Origin: Pseudomonas phenolilytica
Lineage (GTDB): Bacteria; Pseudomonadota; Gammaproteobacteria; Pseudomonadales; Pseudomonadaceae
Assembly (NCBI RefSeq): GCF_021432765.1
Contig: NZ_CP058908.1
Coordinates: forward strand, 264,001-328,000
DNA length: 64,000 nt
Direction of reading: 5' to 3'
Positions 18,462 through 28,440 of the stretch are shown piece after piece; position 1 is the first letter of the stretch; every line of letters starts with the position of its first letter. Below the pieces are notes generated by a model, which did not search any database, was not told the DNA's origin, and saw only the letters and a program-made list of their open reading frames with translations. The position numbers and the translations under genes are program-made.

Positions 18462-19694
18462 ATGAGCAGCTTCATCACTCAATGTCCCCACTGCCGCACC
18501 AGCTTTCGTGTCAGTCACAGCCAACTCGGCGCGGCGCGTGGCGCGGTGCGTTGCGGGGCCTGCCTTGAAGTGTTCAATGCCGCGCGTCAGCTGCTGGCCG
18601 ACGAGCATCCGACGCCACCACTTGTCGTCGCCGGCCCGGCGGCTCAGCCGCCTGCGCCGTCTACCGCGCAGAGCGCAGACGAGAGTCGTTGGATCCACGA
18701 CGATCTGGATCTCGACAGCCTCAACCTCGACGAGGAACTGGCCAAGCTGGAAGCGCAGGAGCGCGAGCTTGCCCAGCGCTTCAGCGAGCCCGCCGGTACG
18801 CCGCCGGCAGTCGTTGCTCCGCCGCGCGCCGAGCCGGATGAGCCGGCCGTAGCGGATACACCGCGCGCCACGCCTGAGAGTGACTCACCCGCGCCCATCG
18901 AGGCGCCGGAATCGATCGCACCGACCGAAACTACGCCATCCTTCCCGCCGAGCCCCGCTTCGGCAGCGCCCTTGCCGCCCAGCCAGACGGCAACCGCCAG
19001 CGAGCGGATCACGGCGATCCACGCCGACGAGACGCCCGCACGTGTGGAGCCCGATATCGGCGGCGCGGACGAAGCCCCGGCCGCGCCAGCACCGGAAGTA
19101 TCGTCTGCCAACCACACGGCCAATCAGCGCCACGAGCCGGAGCTGGCGAACACACCACTGTTCGAACTCGACGACGAGCCGCTGCAACTCGCCTGGCAGC
19201 CACCGCGCAAACGCTGGGGCCGTGGGCTGGCGTGGGGCACGCTGAATCTTCTCGCCCTGCTCGGCCTCGCCGGCCAGTACGTGGCGTACAACTTCGACGA
19301 ACTGGCGCGCCAGGACCGCTATCGCCCCTGGTTCGAGCGTCTCTGTCCGACGCTGGGTTGCACCCTGCCGAGCAAGGTTGACGTCAGCCAGATTCGCAGT
19401 AGCAACCTAGTGGTGCGCAGCCATCCGGACTTTCGCGGCGCACTGGTGGTGGACGCCATCATCTACAACCGTGCGCCCTTCGCCCAACCGTTTCCGTTGC
19501 TGGAAATCCGCTTCGCCGATCTCACCGGCAAACTGATTGCAAGCCGCAGCTTCAAGCCCAGCGAATACCTGTCGGGCGAGCTCGCCGGACAGACGGAAAT
19601 GCCCCCGCAGGTCCCCATCCATATCGCCTTGGATATCCTCGACCCGGGCTCGAAGGCGGTGAACTACAGTCTGAACTTCCGCTCTCCGGAATAG
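18462..19694 (+). CDS. Zinc-ribbon and DUF3426 membrane protein
   Basis: A 410-residue protein of unknown function. An MJ0042-type zinc ribbon opens it (C-P-H-C-R-T-S-F near 9 and C-G-A-C near 32), followed by a long Ala/Pro/Glu-rich disordered stretch (about 50-245), one membrane segment (about 256-276, G-T-L-N-L-L-A-L-L-G-L-A) and a C-terminal DUF3426 domain (about 285-410) predicted outside the cytoplasm. ATG 18462 is preferred over an in-frame upstream start. It is conserved between prmA and dusB in Pseudomonas; no role is known to me. Confidence 0.85.
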   Translation: MSSFITQCPHCRTSFRVSHSQLGAARGAVRCGACLEVFNAARQLLADEHPTPPLVVAGPAAQPPAPSTAQSADESRWIHDDLDLDSLNLDEELAKLEAQERELAQRFSEPAGTPPAVVAPPRAEPDEPAVADTPRATPESDSPAPIEAPESIAPTETTPSFPPSPASAAPLPPSQTATASERITAIHADETPARVEPDIGGADEAPAAPAPEVSSANHTANQRHEPELANTPLFELDDEPLQLAWQPPRKRWGRGLAWGTLNLLALLGLAGQYVAYNFDELARQDRYRPWFERLCPTLGCTLPSKVDVSQIRSSNLVVRSHPDFRGALVVDAIIYNRAPFAQPFPLLEIRFADLTGKLIASRSFKPSEYLSGELAGQTEMPPQVPIHIALDILDPGSKAVNYSLNFRSPE

Positions 19695-19782
19695 CGCGGC
19701 GAGCAGCGTATTCCGCGTCCCGCGCCGGCTTCTAACCATTGGCGATAAGCCGAAGACTGTTCAGAATTTGTTCAAAACCACC

Positions 19783-19811
19783 TTTAACCCGTCATCCGGA
19801 GCGGGTATTAT
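19783..19811 (+). promoter_or_regulatory. Candidate dusB-fis promoter
   Basis: TTTAAC (19783-19788), 17-base spacer, TATTAT (19806-19811), about 60 bases before the dusB ATG. In enterobacteria the fis promoter lies before dusB and is growth-rate controlled; here only the position is comparable. Confidence 0.35.
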
Positions 19812-19871
19812 GCCCACCCTTTTTTGCAGTCCCGATCGACCTAACAAGCAGGCTCCAGGCAGGGAATCTTC

Positions 19872-20885
19872 ATGTCAGCGGTACGCATCGGCCCCTACAC
19901 CTTATCGAATCGTCTGATTCTCGCGCCCATGGCCGGCGTGACCGATCAGCCGTTCCGCCAGCTCTGCCGACGCTTCGGCGCGGGCATGGTGGTCTCGGAA
20001 ATGCTCACCAGCGACGTGCGCCTGTGGAACAGCCGCAAGTCGCGCCTGCGCATGCCGCATGCCGATGAGCCGGAGCCGCGCTCGGTGCAGATCGCTGGCG
20101 GTGATCCGCAGATGCTTGCCGAGGCGGCACGGCGCAACGTCGAGCTGGGCGCACAGATCATCGATATCAACATGGGCTGCCCGGCCAAGAAGGTTTGCAA
20201 CAAGGCCGCCGGCTCCGCGTTGATGCGCGACGAGCGGCTGGTCGGGCAGATCCTCGACGCCGTGGTCGCCGCCGTCGACGTGCCCGTGACCCTGAAGATC
20301 CGCACCGGCTGGGACCGCCAGAACCGCAACGGTTCGACGATCGCGCGGATCGCCGAGCAGAGTGGAATCGCCGCGCTGGCCGTGCATGGCCGTACGCGCG
20401 CCGATCTCTACACCGGCGAAGCCGAATACGACACCATCGCGACGATCAAGCAGCAGGTAACCATTCCGGTTTTCGCCAATGGCGATATCGACTCGCCACA
20501 CAAGGCGCGCCAAGTGCTGCAGGCGACCGGCGCCGATGCCCTGCTGATCGGCCGGGCGGCGCAGGGCCGGCCGTGGATCTTCCGCGAGATCGAGCATTTC
20601 CTCGACACCGGAGAGCTACTGGCCCAACCATCCTCCGACGCCATCGAAGCCACCGTGCTGCAGCATCTGGACGCTCTGCACGCCTTCTACGGCGATGTCA
20701 TGGGTGCGCGCATCGCCCGCAAGCACGTCGGCTGGTATCTGCAAACACTGCCGGGCGCCCGGGAATTCCGCGCCCGGTTCAATCACCTGGAAGACAGGGC
20801 GGCACAGGCTGCCAGCGTTCGGGCGTTCTTCGCCGAGCAACGATCAAGGCCCGATTCGGGGGATGGACAGGGGGTGGCCGCATGA
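19872..20885 (+). CDS. dusB: tRNA-dihydrouridine synthase B
   Basis: A 337-residue FMN enzyme reducing uridine in the tRNA D-loop. The TIM-barrel N-terminus L-A-P-M-A-G-V-T-D contacts FMN; the catalytic cysteine is Cys103 in [14 protein letters not shown] and N-G-D-I complete the Dus signature. Its stop overlaps the fis start (ATGA), the classic dusB-fis operon. Confidence 0.96.
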   Translation: MSAVRIGPYTLSNRLILAPMAGVTDQPFRQLCRRFGAGMVVSEMLTSDVRLWNSRKSRLRMPHADEPEPRSVQIAGGDPQMLAEAARRNVELGAQIIDINMGCPAKKVCNKAAGSALMRDERLVGQILDAVVAAVDVPVTLKIRTGWDRQNRNGSTIARIAEQSGIAALAVHGRTRADLYTGEAEYDTIATIKQQVTIPVFANGDIDSPHKARQVLQATGADALLIGRAAQGRPWIFREIEHFLDTGELLAQPSSDAIEATVLQHLDALHAFYGDVMGARIARKHVGWYLQTLPGAREFRARFNHLEDRAAQAASVRAFFAEQRSRPDSGDGQGVAA

Positions 20886-21202
20886 CGCTGTTGAACGAAA
20901 CCTTGCTAACTGGAACCGCATCCGTGAGCGACAACGTGAACCTGAAGCAGCACCTCAACACGCCGAGCGAAGCGGGGCATACCCTTCGCGGCAGCGTGGA
21001 GAAGGCGCTGCACAACTATTTTGCCCGTCTCGAGGGTGCCGACGTCACGGACGTCTACAACCTGGTGCTCTCGGAAGTCGAGGCGCCGTTGCTGGAAACC
21101 GTGATGAATTACGTCAAGGGCAACCAGACCAAGGCCTCCGAGCTGCTGGGTCTGAACCGCGGCACCCTGCGCAAGAAACTCAAGCAGTACGACTTGCTGT
21201 AA
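20882..21202 (+). CDS. fis: DNA-binding protein Fis
   Basis: A 106-residue nucleoid protein that bends DNA and tunes stable RNA and recombination promoters. The C-terminal helix-turn-helix (about 83-106) reads [18 protein letters not shown], and the preceding dimer helices are intact. Four-base overlap with dusB. A rho-independent terminator follows within 20 bases. Confidence 0.97.
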   Translation: MTLLNETLLTGTASVSDNVNLKQHLNTPSEAGHTLRGSVEKALHNYFARLEGADVTDVYNLVLSEVEAPLLETVMNYVKGNQTKASELLGLNRGTLRKKLKQYDLL

Positions 21203-21217
21203 CCGATTCGCTGGATG

Positions 21218-21247
21218 AAGGGCGCCGCGCCGGCGCCCTTTTTCTTT
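21218..21247 (+). terminator. Rho-independent terminator after fis
   Basis: AAGGGCGCCG (21218-21227) and CGGCGCCCTT (21231-21240) form a 10-bp stem with a CGC loop, followed by TTTTTCTTT. It separates dusB-fis from purH. Confidence 0.9.
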
Positions 21248-21272
21248 CAATTCTGTCCTGATGGAATCCGAG

Positions 21273-22877
21273 ATGACCGACCAGACCACCCGCCTTCCCG
21301 TCCGCCGCGCGCTGATCAGCGTGTCCGACAAGACCGGCGTCGTCGACTTCGCCCGTGAACTCGCCGCCCTCGGTGTCGAGATCCTCTCCACCGGCGGCAC
21401 GTTCAAGCTGCTGCGCGAAAACGGCGTCGATGCCGTGGAAGTCGCCGACTACACCGGCTTCCCGGAAATGATGGACGGTCGGGTGAAGACCCTGCACCCG
21501 AAGATTCACGGCGGCATCCTCGGCCGGCGCGACCTCGACGGCGCGGTGATGGCCGAGCACGGCATCGCGCCGATCGACTTGGTGGCAGTCAATCTCTACC
21601 CGTTCGCCGCCACCGTGGCCAAGCCCGGCTGCACGCTGCCGGATGCCATCGAGAACATCGACATCGGCGGCCCGACGATGGTCCGCAGCGCGGCGAAGAA
21701 CCATAAGGACGTTGCCATCGTGGTCAACGCCGACGACTACGCCGCGGTGATCGACAACCTGAAGAACGGCGGCCTGACCTACGCCCAGCGCTTCGACCTG
21801 GCGCTCAAGGCCTTCGAGCACACCGCGGCCTATGACGGCATGATCGCCAACTACCTCGGCGGCATCGACCAGAACGCGCAAACCCTCAGCACCGAGGGCC
21901 GCAGCCTGTTCCCGCGCACCTACAGCATGCAGTTCATCAAGGCGCAGGACATGCGCTATGGCGAGAATCCGCACCAGCAGGCCGCCTTCTACGTCGAGAA
22001 GCCGGACGAGGCCTGCGTCGCCACCGCCACCCAGCTGCAGGGCAAGGAACTGTCGTTCAACAACGTGGCCGACACCGATGCCGCGCTGGAATGCGTGAAG
22101 AGTTTCGTCAAACCGGCCTGTGTGATCGTCAAGCATGCCAATCCGTGCGGCGTCGCCGTGGTACCGGAAGACGAGGGCGGCATCCGCAAGGCCTACGATC
22201 TGGCCTATGCCACCGACAGCGAATCGGCGTTCGGCGGCATCATCGCCTTCAACCGCGAGCTGGACGGCGAAACCGCCCGCGCCATCGTCGAGCGCCAGTT
22301 CGTCGAGGTGATCATCGCCCCCCGCATCTCCGCCGAAGCGCGCGCCGTAGTCGCTGCCAAGGCCAACATCCGCCTGCTCGAATGCGGCCACTGGCCAGCC
22401 GAGCGGACCCCGGGTTGGGACTACAAGCGCGTCAATGGCGGCCTGCTGATCCAGAGCCGCGACATCGGCATGATCACCACCGATGACCTGAAAGTGGTCA
22501 CCAAACGCGCGCCCACGGAGCAGGAAATCCATGACTTGGTGTTCGCCTGGAAGGTGGCCAAGTTCGTCAAGTCCAACGCCATCGTTTACGCCAAGAACCG
22601 CCAGACCGTCGGCGTCGGCGCCGGTCAGATGAGCCGCGTCAACTCCGCGCGCATCGCCGCGATCAAGGCCGAGCACGCCGGCCTGCAGGTGCAGGGCGCG
22701 GTCATGGCCTCCGATGCGTTCTTCCCCTTCCGCGACGGCATCGACAACGCCGCCAAGGCCGGCATCAGCGCCGTCATCCAGCCCGGCGGCTCGATGCGTG
22801 ACGAAGAGGTCATCGCCGCGGCCGACGAAGCCGGTATCGCGATGGTCTTCACTGGCATGCGCCACTTCCGCCATTGA
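21273..22877 (+). CDS. purH: Bifunctional AICAR transformylase / IMP cyclohydrolase
   Basis: A 534-residue enzyme for the last two steps of IMP synthesis. Residues 1-150 form the MGS-like cyclohydrolase ([15 protein letters not shown]); residues 200-534 the AICAR formyltransferase with K-H-A-N-P-C-G-V near 285. The ATG at 21273 (M-T-D-Q) is preferred over 21261 because GGAATCCG precedes it and other pseudomonad PurH begin there. purD follows after a hairpin-rich gap. Confidence 0.97.
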   Translation: MTDQTTRLPVRRALISVSDKTGVVDFARELAALGVEILSTGGTFKLLRENGVDAVEVADYTGFPEMMDGRVKTLHPKIHGGILGRRDLDGAVMAEHGIAPIDLVAVNLYPFAATVAKPGCTLPDAIENIDIGGPTMVRSAAKNHKDVAIVVNADDYAAVIDNLKNGGLTYAQRFDLALKAFEHTAAYDGMIANYLGGIDQNAQTLSTEGRSLFPRTYSMQFIKAQDMRYGENPHQQAAFYVEKPDEACVATATQLQGKELSFNNVADTDAALECVKSFVKPACVIVKHANPCGVAVVPEDEGGIRKAYDLAYATDSESAFGGIIAFNRELDGETARAIVERQFVEVIIAPRISAEARAVVAAKANIRLLECGHWPAERTPGWDYKRVNGGLLIQSRDIGMITTDDLKVVTKRAPTEQEIHDLVFAWKVAKFVKSNAIVYAKNRQTVGVGAGQMSRVNSARIAAIKAEHAGLQVQGAVMASDAFFPFRDGIDNAAKAGISAVIQPGGSMRDEEVIAAADEAGIAMVFTGMRHFRH

Positions 22878-22883
22878 TCCGCT

Positions 22884-22979
22884 GGTGGATGGCTTGGGCC
22901 ATCCACCCTACCCCGAACGCCAGACATCGTAAGGGTGGATAACGCTTTGTTTATCCACCAAGCGGGCCGCAGGCCCGCT
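22884..22979. repeat. Triple-hairpin intergenic element between purH and purD
   Basis: Three inverted repeats in 96 bases: GGTGGATGGC/GCCATCCACC (22884-22893, 22898-22907, loop TTGG); GGTGGATAA/TTATCCACC (22934-22942, 22951-22959); AGCGGGCC/GGCCCGCT (22961-22968, 22972-22979). The first two share GGTGGAT/ATCCACC arms. The pattern resembles dispersed REP-like elements of the P. stutzeri/mendocina group, which I recall but cannot verify. It may end or attenuate purH transcription before purD. Confidence 0.65.
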
Positions 22980-22996
22980 CCCAACGGGAGAGAGAA

Positions 22997-24289
22997 ATGA
23001 ACGTTTTGATCATCGGCAGCGGCGGTCGTGAACACGCCCTGGCCTGGAAGGTCGCGCAGGACACACGCGTCGAGAAAGTCTTCGTCGCCCCCGGCAACGC
23101 CGGCACCGCCACCGAAGCCAAGTGCGAGAACGTCGCCATCGACGTGCTGGATATCGAGGCGCTGGCCGACTTCGCCGCGAAGAATGTGCAACTGACCATC
23201 GTCGGCCCGGAAGCGCCGCTGGTGAAGGGCGTGGTCGACCTGTTCCGCGCGCGCGGCCTGGACATCTTCGGCCCGACCGCCGCCGCCGCGCAGCTGGAAG
23301 GCTCCAAGGCGTTCACCAAGGACTTCCTCGCCCGTCACAAGATTCCCACCGCCGACTACCAGAACTTCACCGAAGTGGAACCGGCGCTAGCCTACCTGCG
23401 TGAGAAAGGCGCGCCGATCGTCATCAAGGCCGACGGCCTGGCCGCCGGCAAGGGCGTGATCGTCGCCATGACCCTCGAAGAAGCCGAGGACGCCGTGCGC
23501 GACATGCTCTCCGGCAATGCCTTCGGTGACGCCGGCTCGCGGGTGGTCATCGAGGAGTTTCTCGATGGCGAGGAGGCCAGCTTCATCGTCATGGTCGACG
23601 GCGAGCACGTCCTGCCGATGGCCACCAGCCAGGACCACAAGCGCGTCGGCGACGGCGACAGCGGTCCGAACACCGGCGGCATGGGCGCCTACTCTCCGGC
23701 CCCGGTGGTCACCGCCGAGGTGCACCAGCGCGTGATGGACGAGGTGATCTACCCGACCGTGCGCGGCATGGCGGCCGAAGGCAACGTCTACACCGGCTTC
23801 CTCTACGCCGGCCTGATGATCGACAAGAGCGGCGCCCCCAAGGTCATCGAGTTCAACTGCCGCTTCGGCGATCCGGAAACCCAGCCGATCATGGTGCGTC
23901 TGGAGTCCTCGCTGGTGCTGCTGGTCGAGGCCGCGCTGGCCAAGGCACTGAACAAGGTCGAGGCGACCTGGGATCCGCGTCCCACCGTGGGCGTAGTGCT
24001 GGCGGCTGGTGGCTACCCGGGCGACTACGCCAAGGGTGACGTCATCGAAGGCCTAGCCGATGCCGCGCAACTGGACGGCAAGGTGTTCCACGCCGGCACC
24101 GCGCTGAACGCCCAAGGCCAGGTAGTCACCGCCGGCGGTCGCGTGTTGTGCGCTACTGCCATCGGCCGCACGGTATCCGATGCCCAGCAGCAAGCCTACC
24201 GCCTGGCTGAGAAGATCCGCTGGAACGGCATGTTCCACCGGCATGACATCGGCTACCGCGCTATCGCGCGTGAACGAGGCGAAGGCTGA
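22997..24289 (+). CDS. purD: Phosphoribosylamine-glycine ligase
   Basis: A 430-residue ATP-grasp ligase forming glycinamide ribonucleotide in purine synthesis. N-terminal [19 protein letters not shown]-grasp region [11 protein letters not shown]; signature R-F-G-D-P-E-T-Q near 285. Full length, with GGGAGAGAG upstream of ATG. An inverted repeat CGCACGGAGC/GCTCCGTGCG (24311-24320, 24333-24342) after the stop may close the transcript, though it has no T-run. Confidence 0.97.
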   Translation: MNVLIIGSGGREHALAWKVAQDTRVEKVFVAPGNAGTATEAKCENVAIDVLDIEALADFAAKNVQLTIVGPEAPLVKGVVDLFRARGLDIFGPTAAAAQLEGSKAFTKDFLARHKIPTADYQNFTEVEPALAYLREKGAPIVIKADGLAAGKGVIVAMTLEEAEDAVRDMLSGNAFGDAGSRVVIEEFLDGEEASFIVMVDGEHVLPMATSQDHKRVGDGDSGPNTGGMGAYSPAPVVTAEVHQRVMDEVIYPTVRGMAAEGNVYTGFLYAGLMIDKSGAPKVIEFNCRFGDPETQPIMVRLESSLVLLVEAALAKALNKVEATWDPRPTVGVVLAAGGYPGDYAKGDVIEGLADAAQLDGKVFHAGTALNAQGQVVTAGGRVLCATAIGRTVSDAQQQAYRLAEKIRWNGMFHRHDIGYRAIARERGEG

Positions 24290-24343
24290 GCAACCGCTTA
24301 CCGGAAAACACGCACGGAGCCCGGATTTCCGCGCTCCGTGCGA

Positions 24344-24372
24344 TTACAGCCGATCGGCGGCATGGCTATAAT
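24344..24372 (+). promoter_or_regulatory. Candidate retS promoter
   Basis: TTACAG (24344-24349), 17-base spacer, TATAAT (24367-24372). A start site near 24379 excludes the in-frame ATG codons at 24338 and 24362 and leaves the GTG at 24404 as the first usable retS start. Confidence 0.45.
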
Positions 24373-24403
24373 CCGCCGTCACACACATGAAGGGACTTCA
24401 CCC

Positions 24404-27202
24404 GTGGGTCGGCTTCGGATCGTCATCGCGTTCATCTTTAGCCTGCTCCTGACTGCGCTGACCCCGCTCTCGGCACACGCGCTCCCATCCCCTTCCACGA
24501 CAGTCGATTCCACCGCGCAACCCTCCAACTGGCGCCTGCTGGTTGACCAGTCCGGCCGGCTGACGCTCAACGAAGTGCTGGCGCAGCGCCCGCTGTTCCA
24601 ACGCTTGGAAAAACTCGCGTACGCCGGCCCGGCCAGCGACGATGCCATCTGGCTACAGGTCAGTCTGTCACCCTACACGCAGCCGCACTGGCTCTGGCTG
24701 TTTGCGCCACGGGTGCAGTATCTCGATTACTACCTGCTGCGCGATGGCGTGCTGGAGCAACACATCGCCACCGGCGAACTGCGGCCGATGACCTCGCGTC
24801 CGTTGCCGGAGCGTGCCTACGTCTTCTCGCTACCCAACGACGATCACCCGCGCGAAGCGTATATCCGCCTGCAGTCCAGCCACCCGGTCATGTCCTGGTT
24901 CAGGATTCTCGACGAGGCCGGTCTGGTGGCACAGGCACAGCCGGCCTATCTGTTCGGCGCGCTGTTCGGCGCGCTGGCGCTGCTCACGGTGTACAACCTG
25001 CTGCGTTTCGCCTACACCCGCAGTTACAGCCACATCTGGCTGAGTCTGCTGCACGCCGCCCTGCTCGGCTGCGCCGTGGCCAACCTTGGCCTACTCGCGG
25101 TATGGCTACCGCAACTGATCTACAGCCAGCCGCTGATCGCCGACGTGTGCGCGCTGATCGCCTGCCTGGCATTGCTGGGGTTCACGCTGGGCTTCTTCGG
25201 TCGCCAGCGGCGCAACTGGATCAACTGGCTGCTCGGCATGCAGATCAACCTGATGCTCCTCCTCGCTGGCGCCGTTACGCTGACGCAGTCGCTATGGCAC
25301 AGCGGCGTCATCTACGCCTGCGTCCTGCTGGCGGCGCTCAGCACCCTGGCGGTGGCGACCTACCACTGGCGGCAGGGTTACCAGCCGGCCCGGCTGGTGG
25401 TTGGCGGTCTGCTGCTGTTCAATGCCGGTTTCATCTTCTTCATTCCCGCCTTGCTGGGCTTCGACCAGCTCGACCCGGGCTGGCTTACCGGCGGGCTGTT
25501 CAGCCTGACCACCCTCAGCGGGCTGATGCTCAGCTTCGCGCTGCTCGAACGGCAGCGGCAGGTGCAGGCCGACAGCCGTACCGAACACACCGCCGCGGCG
25601 GTGATCAGCGCCGAACTCAAGACCAAGGCCGATTTCCTCGCCAAGGTCAGCCACGAGATTCGCACGCCGATGAATGGCGTGCTCGGCATGAGCGAACTGT
25701 TGCTGGGCACCTCCCTGTCGGCCAAGCAGCGCGACTACGTGCAGACGATTCACAGCTCGGGCAATGAGCTGCTCAACCTGATCAACGAGATTCTCGACAT
25801 TTCCAAGCTGGAGTCGGGGCAGATCGAACTGGACGACGTACAGTTCGATCTGCATGCGCTGCTCGAGGACTGCCTGAACATCTACCGCGCCAAAGCCGAA
25901 CAGCAGAAGGTCGAGCTCATCAGCCTGGTCCAGCCACAACTGCCGCCGGTGCTCGCCGGCGACCCCACGCGTCTGCGCCAAGCCCTGCTCAACCTGCTGG
26001 AAAACGCCTTCAAACAGACCGACGAAGGCGAGGTACTGCTGATCGCCGCCATCGAGGAAACTGCCGAGCGACCACGCCTGCGCATTACCGTCCAGGATAG
26101 CGGCCGCCCGCTGGAAGCCTACGAGCGCGATGCCCTGCTCAACGCCGCGCTGGACAGCCAGGACTTTCTGGCGGCGACGCGTCACGGCGGACGCCTGGGT
26201 CTGATCATCGCGCGCCAGCTGGTGCAGCTGATGGATGGTGAGCTGGGCGTGCAGACCGGCACCGACCGCGGCAACATCCTGTGGATCAGCCTGCCGCTGG
26301 CCAACGAAGGGCTCGCACCGGCCGATTCGGCCCTCGACAGCGCGCTGCAGGGGACGCGCCTGCTGGTGGTCGACGACAACGACACCTGCCGTAAGGTGCT
26401 GGTCCAGCAATGCAGCAGCTGGGGACTGGAGGTCAGCGCCGTGGCCTCGGGCAAGGAGGCGCTCGCCCTGCTGCGCACCAAGACGCACCTGAAGGAATAT
26501 TTCGACGTCGTGCTGCTCGACCAGGACATGCCGGGCATGACCGGCATGCAGCTCGCCACGCGCATCAAGGAAGATTTCAGCCTCAACCATGACATTCTGC
26601 TGATCATGCTGACCGGCATGAGCAGCGCGCCGAGCAAGGTCATTGCGCGTAATGCCGGAATCAAGCGCATCCTCGCCAAACCGGTGGCCGGATACACGCT
26701 CAAGACCACCCTGGCCGACGAGCTGGCCCAGCGCGACCAGCGCCGCGAGCGAAGTGCCGCCGTCTCGCCGCCGCCCGGAATCGCACCGCTGCAGGTGCCG
26801 GATGACTTCCACATTCTCGTCGCCGAGGACAACAGCATCTCCACCAAGGTCATCCGCGGCATGCTCAACAAGCTGCATTTGCAACCGGACACGGCCAGCA
26901 ATGGCGAAGAGGCGTTGCGCGCGATCCAGTCCCACCCCTACGACCTGGTATTGATGGACTGCGAAATGCCGGTGCTCGATGGCTTCGAAGCCACCCGTCA
27001 GTTGCGCCTGTGGGAAGCCGCTCACGATCGCCCGCGTACGCCAGTGGTAGCGCTCACCGCGCATATTCTCAGCGAGCACCGTGAGCGCGCACGTGAGGCC
27101 GGCATGGACGGGCACATGGCCAAGCCGGTGGAGCTGTCGCAGCTGCGCGAGTTGATCGAACACTGGATACATATCAAGGCGGCGGGCTCGCTGGCCGAGT
27201 AA
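24404..27202 (+). CDS. retS: Hybrid sensor kinase RetS
   Basis: A 932-residue regulator. In P. aeruginosa RetS binds and silences GacS, lowering RsmY/RsmZ and favouring acute virulence over biofilm. Domains: signal peptide (1-25), periplasmic 7TMR-DISMED2 (about 35-165), seven membrane helices (about 170-365), HisKA with S-H-E-I-R-T-P-M-N-G at His417, a degenerate HATPase, REC1 with Asp706 and REC2 with Asp852. The ATPase keeps an N-box-like L-L-N-L-L-E-N-A-F but has D-S-G-R-P in place of D-x-G-x-G. The GTG start follows AAGGGA and the predicted promoter. It lies after purD as in P. aeruginosa. Confidence 0.93.
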   Translation: MGRLRIVIAFIFSLLLTALTPLSAHALPSPSTTVDSTAQPSNWRLLVDQSGRLTLNEVLAQRPLFQRLEKLAYAGPASDDAIWLQVSLSPYTQPHWLWLFAPRVQYLDYYLLRDGVLEQHIATGELRPMTSRPLPERAYVFSLPNDDHPREAYIRLQSSHPVMSWFRILDEAGLVAQAQPAYLFGALFGALALLTVYNLLRFAYTRSYSHIWLSLLHAALLGCAVANLGLLAVWLPQLIYSQPLIADVCALIACLALLGFTLGFFGRQRRNWINWLLGMQINLMLLLAGAVTLTQSLWHSGVIYACVLLAALSTLAVATYHWRQGYQPARLVVGGLLLFNAGFIFFIPALLGFDQLDPGWLTGGLFSLTTLSGLMLSFALLERQRQVQADSRTEHTAAAVISAELKTKADFLAKVSHEIRTPMNGVLGMSELLLGTSLSAKQRDYVQTIHSSGNELLNLINEILDISKLESGQIELDDVQFDLHALLEDCLNIYRAKAEQQKVELISLVQPQLPPVLAGDPTRLRQALLNLLENAFKQTDEGEVLLIAAIEETAERPRLRITVQDSGRPLEAYERDALLNAALDSQDFLAATRHGGRLGLIIARQLVQLMDGELGVQTGTDRGNILWISLPLANEGLAPADSALDSALQGTRLLVVDDNDTCRKVLVQQCSSWGLEVSAVASGKEALALLRTKTHLKEYFDVVLLDQDMPGMTGMQLATRIKEDFSLNHDILLIMLTGMSSAPSKVIARNAGIKRILAKPVAGYTLKTTLADELAQRDQRRERSAAVSPPPGIAPLQVPDDFHILVAEDNSISTKVIRGMLNKLHLQPDTASNGEEALRAIQSHPYDLVLMDCEMPVLDGFEATRQLRLWEAAHDRPRTPVVALTAHILSEHRERAREAGMDGHMAKPVELSQLRELIEHWIHIKAAGSLAE

Positions 27203-27423
27203 TCTCGCCGCCCGGAGCATTCGCTCATCGCTGTACCCCCTGTCTGCGCCCGTACGTCATCGATCCGGGACGAGGCACTGAACAAAAGCGTCTGCCCGCT
27301 GCCGATTAAGCAGTACTGGTGAAAGTCGGCGAAGACATGTAATGCTCTGCGCCCCCCGCCGGGGGTACTCACCACCTGGGCTCGACCCGTCCTGACCGCA
27401 CCGGCGAAGTAAGGAGCCGAGCG

Positions 27424-28362
27424 ATGATGAAAAAAAGCGATGCCGCCTGGACCCTGTTCGGGCTCGTGGCGGTACTGCTATCGGGCTACCTGCTGTATCA
27501 CGAAGTCCGCACCATTTCCTTGGACGAGCTCGGCAACAGCCTGCTGGCCATCGGCAAGATGCACTGGCTGCTGGCCGGCGCCGCAACCCTGGGCGCATAT
27601 GTGGCGCTGGCCTGGTACGACCGCATCGCGATGGCGCATCTGGGCAAACGCATTTCCTGGTGGTTCATCACCCTCTGTTCCTTCACCACCTACGCGCTGG
27701 CTCACAACATCGGCGCCTCGGTATTTTCCGGCGCGGTGGTGCGCTACCGCGCGTATCGCAGCAAGGGCCTGACACCACAGGAGATCGGTATTCTCATCGT
27801 CTTCTGCTCACTGACCTTTGCGCTCGGCACGCTGCTGGCCTGCGGAGGCGTGCTGCTCGTGCGGCCGGGCGTGCTGGACCGCATCGTCGAAGTTTCGCCG
27901 TGGGTCGCGCGCGGACTAGGCGCCCTGCTGCTGGCACTGGTGGGACTCTACGTGTTCGGCTCCTGGCGCCAGCTGGCGCCGTGGCGGCTGGGTAAGTGGC
28001 ATATCGAATACCCGCGGCTGAAGGTGGTGATACGGCAGCTGATGGCCGGGCCCATGGAGCTGCTGTGCGCGGCGGCAATCATCTATTTCGCCTTGCCGGC
28101 CGCCAACAATCCCGGCTATCTGACGATTCTCGGAGTCTTTCTGGCGTCCTTCTCGCTGGCGCTGCTGTCCCACGCGCCCGGCGGGCTTGGCGTGCTCGAA
28201 GTGACCTTTCTCGCGGCGCTGCCAGAGGTGCCCACGGCCGACGTACTCGCCGCGCTGATCGTCTTTCGCGGCTTCTACCTGCTGCTGCCGTTTGCCCTGG
28301 CGATCCTCGTGGTGCTGGGATTCGAGGCCGGCCAGTGGTCGGCACGCCGCCGCAGCACTTAA
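27424..28362 (+). CDS. YbhN/UPF0104 (LPG synthase TM-like) membrane protein
   Basis: A 312-residue inner-membrane protein with about eight hydrophobic helices, matching the lysylphosphatidylglycerol synthase transmembrane (UPF0104/YbhN) family. Family motifs are Y-A-L-A-H-N-I-G-A-S-V-F-S-G-A-V-V-R-Y-R near 95-115 and H-A-P-G-G-L-G-V-L-E near 240. It lacks the cytosolic DUF2156 transferase domain of true MprF, so no aminoacyl-lipid synthesis is implied. ATG at 27424 or 27427 follows AAGGAG. The 221 bases upstream show no clear promoter. Confidence 0.85.
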   Translation: MMKKSDAAWTLFGLVAVLLSGYLLYHEVRTISLDELGNSLLAIGKMHWLLAGAATLGAYVALAWYDRIAMAHLGKRISWWFITLCSFTTYALAHNIGASVFSGAVVRYRAYRSKGLTPQEIGILIVFCSLTFALGTLLACGGVLLVRPGVLDRIVEVSPWVARGLGALLLALVGLYVFGSWRQLAPWRLGKWHIEYPRLKVVIRQLMAGPMELLCAAAIIYFALPAANNPGYLTILGVFLASFSLALLSHAPGGLGVLEVTFLAALPEVPTADVLAALIVFRGFYLLLPFALAILVVLGFEAGQWSARRRST

Positions 28363-28440
28363 CCGTCGGCGCAACATTCACTGGCGAAGCTGCACGCCTC
28401 GGGCGATCATGCGGCCCTTTCAGCAAGCTGCATCGAAGAC

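Noticed and set aside
27424..28362. MprF lysylphosphatidylglycerol synthase
   Set aside because: Only the membrane part is present; the aminoacyl-transfer domain is missing.
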